Of a stretch of DNA of 5,286 bases, positions 1-5,286 are shown piece after piece. The notes beneath the pieces are model-generated. The model was not told where the DNA came from, made no database searches, and saw only the letters and a list, made by a program, of their open reading frames with translations. Position numbers and translations under genes: made by a program. The first letter of the stretch is position 1. The number at the start of each line of letters is the position of its first letter. The stretch is from Halanaerobiales bacterium (GTDB taxonomy: Bacteria > Bacillota_F > Halanaerobiia > Halanaerobiales > DTU029), in assembly GCA_016278415.1 (NCBI GenBank), contig JADQBV010000337.1, forward strand, positions 1 to 5,286. The letters are read 5' to 3'.

Positions 1-1
1 G

Positions 2-1843
2 TATTTCCAGGCTGATAATGCTATAAGTGATTTAACCTATGAAAAGCTTGGCGCTTTTTCTACCCAAAAAGCTAATAGAATAGATGAATGGTTTCAAACA
101 ATGGAGGGTAATACAGTAGTACTCTCCAAAACTTCAGATGTATATCAATCTTTGAATACATTACAAACAGTTGATGGGGATTTAAATAGTGAGGAATGGC
201 AGAATCAAAAGGGTATTTTGGATAATACTGTACCCATTGCCATGGAAAAATTTAATATGGCAATGGTAAGTCTTTTAGATAGTAATGGAAAAATAGTCTA
301 TTCATCTATTGAAGAGTCAGTTGGTTCTGATTTGGGTACTAGAGACTATTTTAAAGCTGCAATGGACGGTAAAGTAACAACATCAGATATGTTTTACTCA
401 GATGTGATTTACGAAAATGCTATTGTAGTGGCAGCCCCTATATATTCCGAAGGAACTAGTGGTGAGATAGTTGGTGTTTTTATAAATGTAATTGATCAGG
501 TGACTATATCTAGTAAAATCACACAGGTCCTTGATCAACTTGGCGAGTCTGCAGATGCCTATTTAGTTAATCAGCAGGGTGTACTTTTGACTACTCCAAA
601 GTTTGGTAGTCATTCTGTTTTGGAAACAAGCTTTAATACTGAGGGCATCAATAAGTTAACACAGGCAATCAGGAATAATCAAGCTAACTATAGTCTTAAT
701 TCAACATATGAAGGTTATCGTGGGTTTCCAGTTTTAGGCTCTTTAAATATGGTAGACTTTGGTAATTACAATGTAGGCTTAGTAGTTGAAATTGATTCAG
801 ATGAGGCTTTTGCTTCATCTAATGAAATGAGAACTATTATGTTAATTGTCTGTATTATTGTAACAGTACTTATTGCACTTGTTGGGTGGAAATTCGCTCT
901 GTCTATAACAAGACCAATTAATAGAATTTCTGATACATTAAATGAAGGTGCTCAACAGGTTGCTTCTGCATCTAACCAACTTTCTTCTTCCAGTCAGCAA
1001 TTAGCAGAAGGCAGTGCTGAGCAAGCATCTTCATTAGAGGAAACCTCTTCTACTCTTGAGGAATCTGCATCAATGGTAAAACAAAATTCGGCGAATACTA
1101 AACAAGCAGCAGTATTGGCAAGACAAACTAAGGAAGCAGCTGTAACTGGTGATGAAGAAATGAGTGAAATGATTAGCTCGATGTCAAAACTAAAAAATTC
1201 CAGTGATGAAATATCGAAGATAATTAAGGTGATTGATGATATTGCATTCCAGACAAATATTCTGGCTTTAAACGCAGCTGTTGAAGCGGCAAGGGCCGGA
1301 GATGCTGGGATGGGATTTGCTGTAGTAGCTGAAGAGGTAAGGAATCTTGCTCAAAGGAGCGCTCAGGCTGCTAAAGACACGTCTTCTATCATAGAAAACA
1401 ATATATCACTAGCTGAGAAAGGAATTGACGTTACTGAAAGGGTTAATAAATCTCTATCTGAGATAAATACTCAAGCTCAGAAAGTAAATGAGTTGATGGA
1501 TGAAGTAGCGGCAGCAAGTGAAGAACAAACACAGGGAATTACTCAGATTAATACTGCAGTTTCTCAAATGGATGAGGTAGTTCAAGAAAACGCAGCAGCA
1601 GCAGAAGAGAGTGCCTCTGCTTCAGAAGAGTTATCTGCTCAGGCTAAGAATATGAAAAATAGTGTCGAAATGTTAATTTCTCTGGTCAATGGTACAGGTC
1701 AAGGTAGTTACCTTTCCAATAGACAAAGTGAAACTAATAGAACAGTAAATAAAACCAAAAAGATGAGTAAAAAGAATAAGGATAAAGATACAGTAAAACC
1801 TGAAGAGATTATTCCACTTGAAGATGATGCTGGAGATTTTTAG
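2..1843 (+). CDS. Methyl-accepting chemotaxis protein with double Cache sensor (5'-truncated by window edge)
   Basis: This is a transmembrane chemoreceptor that senses an extracellular ligand and controls a CheA kinase. The frame is open from base 2, so 613 residues are visible and the N-terminus with the first membrane helix is missing; the ATG at 101 is internal. Numbering from base 2, residues 1 to about 275 form a double Cache domain. The membrane-distal module runs from about 84 ([16 protein letters not shown] at 114-117, AAPIY at 144-148), and the proximal module starts near 183 ([14 protein letters not shown]). A membrane helix covers about 278-299, followed by ITRPI and a short HAMP-like helix. 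The signalling coiled coil has its conserved tip at 428-454 ([20 protein letters not shown]). Methylation-type Glu pairs in Ala/Ser-rich context are E346/E347, E353/E354 and E535/E536. A Lys-rich linker then leads to an acidic tail ending DDAGDF. The gene precedes cheR by 22 bases. Family assignment is certain; the ligand is unknown. Confidence 0.97.
   Translation, partial: YFQADNAISDLTYEKLGAFSTQKANRIDEWFQTMEGNTVVLSKTSDVYQSLNTLQTVDGDLNSEEWQNQKGILDNTVPIAMEKFNMAMVSLLDSNGKIVYSSIEESVGSDLGTRDYFKAAMDGKVTTSDMFYSDVIYENAIVVAAPIYSEGTSGEIVGVFINVIDQVTISSKITQVLDQLGESADAYLVNQQGVLLTTPKFGSHSVLETSFNTEGINKLTQAIRNNQANYSLNSTYEGYRGFPVLGSLNMVDFGNYNVGLVVEIDSDEAFASSNEMRTIMLIVCIIVTVLIALVGWKFALSITRPINRISDTLNEGAQQVASASNQLSSSSQQLAEGSAEQASSLEETSSTLEESASMVKQNSANTKQAAVLARQTKEAAVTGDEEMSEMISSMSKLKNSSDEISKIIKVIDDIAFQTNILALNAAVEAARAGDAGMGFAVVAEEVRNLAQRSAQAAKDTSSIIENNISLAEKGIDVTERVNKSLSEINTQAQKVNELMDEVAAASEEQTQGITQINTAVSQMDEVVQENAAAAEESASASEELSAQAKNMKNSVEMLISLVNGTGQGSYLSNRQSETNRTVNKTKKMSKKNKDKDTVKPEEIIPLEDDAGDF
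833..898 (+). other. Transmembrane helix TM2 of the MCP (protein segment)
   Basis: These codons encode an uninterrupted hydrophobic stretch ([19 protein letters not shown], then KFAL) between the Cache sensor and the cytoplasmic part. It is followed directly by SITRPINRI, the usual membrane-exit motif of chemoreceptors. It fixes the topology: everything before it in the window is extracytoplasmic and everything after it is cytoplasmic. The first membrane helix should lie just upstream of the window. Confidence 0.9.
1283..1363 (+). other. MCP hairpin tip, CheA/CheW contact region (protein segment)
   Basis: Codons for residues 428-454 (window numbering) encode [20 protein letters not shown] followed by NLAQRSA. 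This is the most conserved part of all MCPs, where receptor trimers of dimers form and where CheW and CheA dock. The GDAGMGF turn is a normal variant of the consensus GExGxGF. It shows that the receptor is of the kinase-coupled type, although no CheA or CheW gene is in the window. Confidence 0.93.
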
Positions 1844-1852
1844 AATAGAAGA

Positions 1853-1859
1853 AAGGAAG
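1853..1859 (+). promoter_or_regulatory. Ribosome binding site of cheR
   Basis: AAGGAAG lies in the 22-base gap after the MCP stop. The AAGGA core ends 8 bases before the ATG at 1866. It decides the cheR start: the in-frame ATG at 1818, inside the MCP gene, has no comparable site and would add a 16-residue extension that is not part of the CheR fold. Confidence 0.85.
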
Positions 1860-1865
1860 ATAACT

Positions 1866-2672
1866 ATGGCAGAAATGACTAATAAGCAATTCCAACAATT
1901 CCGCAATTTAATATATGAAAATATGGGAATATCAATTGCTGACCATAAGCAGCAGATGATTCAATCAAGACTGAGAAAAGTAATGAGGGAATTGAATATT
2001 TCTGCTTACGATGATCTATATAAGCTTCTAATTAAAGGTAAAGCAAGTAAATATTGGTCAAGCTTTATACACGAGATTACAACTCACAAGACGGATTTTT
2101 TTCGAGAAAATAGTCACTTTGATTTTATAAGGGACCAGCTAGATTATATATTGGAAATAAACAAACGAATCAATCTAACGCGAGAATTACGTGTCTGGAG
2201 TGCCGGTTGTTCTACTGGTGAAGAGCCATATACTATAGCAATGGTCCTAAAAGAGGTATTGCCAGAGGATATCAAAATAAAAATACTGGCTACTGATATC
2301 AGTCAAGAGGTTATTAATAAGGCACAAAGGGGTATATATTCCCCTCAAGAAGAGGAAATAAGTAATTATTTTATTAAAAAATATTTTGTGAAGGAAAATG
2401 ATGTTTTACATGTTAAGAATATTATTAAGCAAGTTATTACTTTCAGGACATTTAACTTAATGAATTCCTTTCCTTTTAAAAATAAATTTGATATTATTTT
2501 TTGCAGAAATGTAATGATATACTTTGATACAGGGGTGCAGGAAAGGCTAATAAAAAGGTATTATGATGTACTTGTTCCCGGGGGCATATATTTTATCGGG
2601 CATTCTGAGAGTCTGACAAATAAACAATATAAATTTCGTTATGTCCAACCAACCATCTATGCAAAGTTATAA
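1866..2672 (+). CDS. cheR: CheR-type protein-glutamate O-methyltransferase
   Basis: CheR transfers a methyl group from S-adenosylmethionine to specific glutamates of chemoreceptors, giving adaptation in the cytoplasm at the receptor array. The product is 268 residues, close to the usual 260-290. The N-terminal helical domain (about 5-80) ends in TTHKTDFFRE, with R80 in the conserved FFR motif. The Rossmann-like methyltransferase domain follows: SAGCSTGEEPY at 112-122 (SAM-binding loop, E120), ATDIS with acidic D144 (expected to contact the SAM ribose or adenine side), CRNVMIYFD at 213-221 and GHSESL near the end. All family motifs look intact. The start at 1866 is chosen for its ribosome binding site. 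The gene follows the MCP by 22 bases, so it is probably co-transcribed and that receptor is a likely substrate. No TPR or other extra domain is fused. No cheB is visible nearby. Confidence 0.97.
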   Translation: MAEMTNKQFQQFRNLIYENMGISIADHKQQMIQSRLRKVMRELNISAYDDLYKLLIKGKASKYWSSFIHEITTHKTDFFRENSHFDFIRDQLDYILEINKRINLTRELRVWSAGCSTGEEPYTIAMVLKEVLPEDIKIKILATDISQEVINKAQRGIYSPQEEEISNYFIKKYFVKENDVLHVKNIIKQVITFRTFNLMNSFPFKNKFDIIFCRNVMIYFDTGVQERLIKRYYDVLVPGGIYFIGHSESLTNKQYKFRYVQPTIYAKL

Positions 2673-2679
2673 AAATATC

Positions 2680-2702
2680 TCTTAAAATCGAGTGTTTTGA
2701 GA
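2680..2702 (+). other. Weak AT-rich stem-loop after cheR
   Basis: TCTTAAAA at 2680-2687 can pair with TTTTGAGA at 2695-2702 (8 pairs, one G-U) around a 7-base loop, starting 8 bases after the cheR stop. It contains only one G-C pair and is not followed directly by a T run (the nearest is TTTT at 2713-2716), so it is at best a poor intrinsic terminator. Its right arm overlaps the proposed -35 element of the next gene. It may be a chance result of AT-rich sequence. Confidence 0.25.
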
Positions 2703-2725
2703 AATAACCATCTTTTATTTATTAT
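2697..2725 (+). promoter_or_regulatory. Predicted sigma-A promoter for the hybrid kinase gene
   Basis: TTGAGA at 2697-2702 (5 of 6 to TTGACA) and TATTAT at 2720-2725 (5 of 6 to TATAAT) are separated by exactly 17 bases. Transcription would begin near 2732, leaving a leader of about 40 bases before the ATG at 2774. This fits the 101-base gap between cheR and the kinase gene and suggests that the kinase can be expressed separately from the MCP-cheR pair. AT-rich DNA yields such matches by chance, but the spacing and position are good. Confidence 0.6.
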
Positions 2726-2759
2726 AGATGCAAAAATACTATATAGGGTAGAGTAAAAC

Positions 2760-2766
2760 AGGAGAA
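2760..2766 (+). promoter_or_regulatory. Ribosome binding site of the hybrid kinase gene
   Basis: AGGAGAA has its AGGAG core ending 9 bases before the ATG at 2774. An in-frame TAG at 2744-2746 lies upstream with no ATG between it and 2774, so the start is well fixed. Confidence 0.85.
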
Positions 2767-2773
2767 GATAATT

Positions 2774-5286
2774 ATGATTAGTAATTTAAGCCAGCAGTTT
2801 AATCAGGATGTTCTTGATTCATTAAATGAACATATAGCAGTTATTGACAATAATGGTGTAATAATATCTGTAAATAATTCCTGGATAAAGTTTGCTGAAG
2901 AGAACAATAGTGTTCTAAAATCAGTAGGAATAGGGGTTGATTATCTAAAAGTATGCCGTAAGGCAGCAACTGATGGTTGCAATGATGCCAAGGCAGTGTT
3001 AGCAGGGGTAAAATCTATAATAGATGGCAAAAATGATACGTTTATTCATGAATACCCAGGTCATTTCTCAGAAGGCAAGAGATGGTTTCTACTATATGCT
3101 TCATCTTTAAATAATAGTGAGGGTGTTGTGGTTTCCCATATAGATATAACTCAAAGGAAAGAAAAGGAAAAATTGCTAGAAAAGTACCAATTATTAGCAA
3201 GATATACTACCGATATAATTTTGTTTATTAATGAGAAGGGAGAAATAATTGAGGCTAATGACACTGCAGTTGAAAGTTATGGCTACAATAAAGGGGAATT
3301 GCTTTCCCGTACTATTTATGATTTAAGGGGTGCTAATTGCCATTGTAAAGTAAAAAAACAAATGAATCAGGCGCAAAAAAAGAGTCTATTATTTGAAGCT
3401 ATACATTATCGAAAAAACGGCAGTTCTTTCCCTGTAGAAATAAATTCGACAGGAAACAGGATAGGCAGTGAAAATATTTTAATTAGTATTATCAGGGATA
3501 TAAGCGAGAGGAAAGAACATCAGAAAGAACTGGAAGAGATGAAACTCAGAAATCTAAAGCGTCAGGCCCAGATATTTACTGATATGTTCCAGGCAGTTCC
3601 TATAGCTGTAATGTTAATCGATAAGGATTTTAAAATAAGACAAGTTAATGATCCACTTTTGAAAATGAAATCCAAGAGTCCTGCTCAAATAATAGGAAAA
3701 GTTGTTGGTGAAGGATTTGATTGTTGTTTTCTAAGTCAGTGTACAGATGGTTGTGGTACAGGTGAGTATTGCAAATCCTGCCGATTTCGATCTGCTCTTG
3801 AAACTACTTTAGATACAGGTATATCTATAAAAAATCTCGAGTCTATTGTGAAATTTAAAAATAATGGGAAAACACTTAATCCCGTTTTTACGATAAATAC
3901 TGTAAGAGTAAATATTGAGAAAGAAGATTTTGTAGTGATGTCTTTAGAGGATATAACACATTATAAAAGGGCCCAGAGTAGACTCCATGAGGCTATGGAA
4001 AAAGCAAATGTAGCCAATAGGGCTAAAAGTGAGTTTTTAGCTAAGATGAGTCATGAGATAAGAACACCTATGAATGGTATTTTAGGGATAGCTGATCTAG
4101 CATTGGCTACAGATTTATCACTGGAACAGAAGGAATACTTGAGCCTTGTTAAAACATCGGCTAATAATCTGCTAATTATTATAAATGATATACTTGACTA
4201 TTCTAAAATAGAGGCTGCTAAAATGGAGTTAGACGAGAGGCCCTTTAACTTAATGGATATAATTAGTGATACTATTAAAATCCTTGATGTAAATGCTCAA
4301 AAAAAAGGGGTAAAATTGACTTATAAGACAGAGGAAACAATACCCAGGACTTTTATAGGTGATCCTATCAGGATCCAACAAATACTATTTAATTTAATAG
4401 GTAATGCCATTAAATTTACTGAAAAGGGTCAAGTAACAGTAACCCAAAAAATACTGGATATAGATCATCAAAAGAATAAAGTAAAAATGAAAATATTTGT
4501 TGATGATACCGGGATAGGCATTCCTGAAGATAAGATTAACATGCTTTTTAAAAGATTTAGCCAGATATCTAATGATGGTCATAACGTGGGTACAGGTCTT
4601 GGTTTAGCTATATCAAAACAACTAGTTGAAATGATGGGTGGTAAGGTTGAGGTTAATAGTAAAGTGGATGAAGGAAGTAGTTTTGCTTTTTCTTTTCACT
4701 TAGGTTTTCTTAATCAAAGAGAAAGTGATGAGAATAATAATACAGTAGTTAATTGTACTCATCGTGCTGATCAAGAGAACGGATCTAGTTTAGGGACTAT
4801 AAATAACAAGAAAAGGGATATAGATAAAGAATATAATAGTAAAATCCTAATTGCTGAGGATAATCCAATTAATCAAAAATTGCTAGCAACTTATTTATCC
4901 AAAAGGGGTTACCAATTTAAAATTGCATCTAACGGCAAAGAGGCTTTAGAGTTATATAAAGATAATGATTTTAACTTAATATTATTAGACATAATGATGC
5001 CCCAAATTGATGGATACAACCTTAGCATGATGATAAGGGAATTAGAAAAAAATGCAAAAAAACATACTCCTATTATAGCATTAACCGCATCTGCATTGAC
5101 TCAAGATAAGAAAAGGTTTAAAGAAGTTGGGATAGATGCTTTTATAAGTAAACCAATTAACCTAGGTAAATTTAATAATGTAGTACTTAAGTATATTAAT
5201 AAAGATAAGGTTGATTCTAGGATTCACATAAATAAAGATAAAATATCAGGAATAATACTAGAAGATCAAAATTTATTGAATAATTT
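2774..5286 (+). CDS. Soluble PAS-containing hybrid histidine kinase (3'-truncated by window edge)
   Basis: This sensor kinase would autophosphorylate on histidine and pass the phosphate to its own receiver domain; 837 residues are visible and the frame is still open. PAS 1 (about 10-128) contains [12 protein letters not shown] and ends [13 protein letters not shown] 2 (about 137-247) has [14 protein letters not shown] and ends [12 protein letters not shown]-like 3 (about 264-398) has six cysteines at 317-336. HisKA follows (about 415-482) with phospho-acceptor H427 in [10 protein letters not shown]. HATPase_c (about 529-645) shows [11 protein letters not shown] (N544), DDTGIGIPE (D578, G580, G582) and GTGLGLA (606-612). 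After a polar linker comes a receiver (about 691-805) with E695/D696, phospho-acceptor D739, T771 and K793. All catalytic residues are intact. No membrane segment or signal peptide is seen, so the protein is probably cytoplasmic. The end may carry an Hpt or second receiver. The signal and output partner are unknown. Confidence 0.96.
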   Translation, partial: MISNLSQQFNQDVLDSLNEHIAVIDNNGVIISVNNSWIKFAEENNSVLKSVGIGVDYLKVCRKAATDGCNDAKAVLAGVKSIIDGKNDTFIHEYPGHFSEGKRWFLLYASSLNNSEGVVVSHIDITQRKEKEKLLEKYQLLARYTTDIILFINEKGEIIEANDTAVESYGYNKGELLSRTIYDLRGANCHCKVKKQMNQAQKKSLLFEAIHYRKNGSSFPVEINSTGNRIGSENILISIIRDISERKEHQKELEEMKLRNLKRQAQIFTDMFQAVPIAVMLIDKDFKIRQVNDPLLKMKSKSPAQIIGKVVGEGFDCCFLSQCTDGCGTGEYCKSCRFRSALETTLDTGISIKNLESIVKFKNNGKTLNPVFTINTVRVNIEKEDFVVMSLEDITHYKRAQSRLHEAMEKANVANRAKSEFLAKMSHEIRTPMNGILGIADLALATDLSLEQKEYLSLVKTSANNLLIIINDILDYSKIEAAKMELDERPFNLMDIISDTIKILDVNAQKKGVKLTYKTEETIPRTFIGDPIRIQQILFNLIGNAIKFTEKGQVTVTQKILDIDHQKNKVKMKIFVDDTGIGIPEDKINMLFKRFSQISNDGHNVGTGLGLAISKQLVEMMGGKVEVNSKVDEGSSFAFSFHLGFLNQRESDENNNTVVNCTHRADQENGSSLGTINNKKRDIDKEYNSKILIAEDNPINQKLLATYLSKRGYQFKIASNGKEALELYKDNDFNLILLDIMMPQIDGYNLSMMIRELEKNAKKHTPIIALTASALTQDKKRFKEVGIDAFISKPINLGKFNNVVLKYINKDKVDSRIHINKDKISGIILEDQNLLNN
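3563..3967 (+). other. Cysteine-rich PAS-like domain of the hybrid kinase (protein segment)
   Basis: Codons for residues about 264-398 encode a PAS-like module ([20 protein letters not shown], then VND) that ends in [12 protein letters not shown]. It leads through a short helical connector into the HisKA domain. Between its early strands and its later beta-sheet it carries C317, C318, C323, C327, C333 and C336 (bases 3722-3781), with the pattern GCG-x4-C-x2-C-x2-R. I recall similar GCG...C..C spacings in PAS domains of other sensor kinases but cannot name an established cofactor. As the last domain before the kinase core it is well placed to control activity directly. Confidence 0.7.
4844..5188 (+). 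other. Receiver (REC) domain of the hybrid kinase (protein segment)
   Basis: Residues about 691-805 form a complete CheY-like receiver: ILIAEDN (E695, D696, acidic Mg site), [12 protein letters not shown] (phospho-acceptor D739), IIALTAS (T771) and FISKPIN (K793). The five positions needed for phosphotransfer chemistry are all present. It follows the ATPase domain after a low-complexity polar linker of about 45 residues rich in Asn, Asp and Lys. At least 32 further residues follow it before the window ends, of no recognisable domain yet. Confidence 0.93.

Noticed and set aside
1592..1603. GCA triplet repeat
   Set aside because: It encodes the Ala run of the C-terminal methylation helix, a normal Ala-rich MCP feature, and has only four units.
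101..1843. ATG at 101 as the true start of the MCP gene
   Set aside because: The frame is open upstream to base 2 and encodes sequence typical of the helix following the first membrane segment ([18 protein letters not shown]). No ribosome binding site precedes 101, and starting there would delete the first membrane helix.
1673..1906. Minus-strand open frame of 77 codons
   Set aside because: It is antisense to the end of the MCP gene and the start of cheR. Its hydrophobic product follows from the AT-rich complement of Lys/Asn/Glu codons, and there is no supporting ribosome binding site or family resemblance.
1818..2672. Longer cheR starting at 1818, overlapping the MCP gene
   Set aside because: No ribosome binding site lies before 1818. 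The start at 1866 has AAGGA at the right spacing and gives a normal CheR N-terminus.
2711..2730. Short inverted repeat ATCT/AGAT around TTTATTTATT in the cheR-kinase gap
   Set aside because: The arms are only about 5 bases with a long AT loop that spans the proposed -10 box. This is expected by chance in AT-rich DNA.
2714..2742. Alternative promoter with TACTAT as -10
   Set aside because: The -35 at the matching distance (TTTATT) fits poorly. The TTGAGA/TATTAT pair upstream is clearly better.
2673..2773. Riboswitch, small RNA or sigma-28 flagellar-type promoter in the gap
   Set aside because: The gap is only 101 bases, has no GC-rich structured element, and I found no TAAA with a GCCGATAA-like partner at the right spacing.
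4394..4582. Minus-strand open frame of 62 codons
   Set aside because: It lies wholly within the ATPase domain of the kinase on the opposite strand. It is a shadow of the real coding frame.

Overview
The window is AT-rich (roughly 35-37% GC by eye). It has strong AGGAG-type ribosome binding sites and heavy use of ATA (Ile) and AGA/AGG (Arg) codons. Together with protein sequences that look Bacillota-like, this suggests an anaerobic low-GC Gram-positive lineage (Clostridia or Halanaerobiales type). That placement is an inference; there is no rRNA or other marker gene here.

Layout: three genes, all on the + strand, all for signal transduction. (1) Positions 2-1843: the C-terminal 613 residues of a transmembrane methyl-accepting chemotaxis protein (MCP). 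Its reading frame is open to the left edge, so the N-terminus and first membrane helix lie outside the window; an internal ATG at 101 is not the start. (2) Positions 1866-2672: a complete CheR-type chemoreceptor methyltransferase, 22 bases after the MCP stop and probably in the same transcript. (3) Positions 2774 to the right edge: a large soluble hybrid histidine kinase (at least 837 residues: three PAS-like domains, HisKA, HATPase_c, receiver) that is still open at the last base. A 101-base gap separates cheR from the kinase gene. It holds a good sigma-A-type promoter (TTGAGA, 17 bp, TATTAT), a weak AT-rich stem-loop and the kinase ribosome binding site.

How the genes work together: the MCP would sense an extracellular ligand through a double Cache domain, and the adjacent CheR would methylate glutamates on its cytoplasmic helices for adaptation. 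No CheA, CheW, CheB or CheY is present in the window. The kinase has no membrane segment in the visible part, so it probably reads an intracellular cue through its PAS domains, one of which carries a cluster of six cysteines. A functional link between kinase and receptor is suggested only by adjacency.

There is no CRISPR array, mobile element, RNA gene or evidently new system. The points most worth a second look are the cysteine-rich PAS domain, the apparently shortened HAMP region and acidic, Phe-ending tail of the MCP, and the unseen C-terminus of the kinase.
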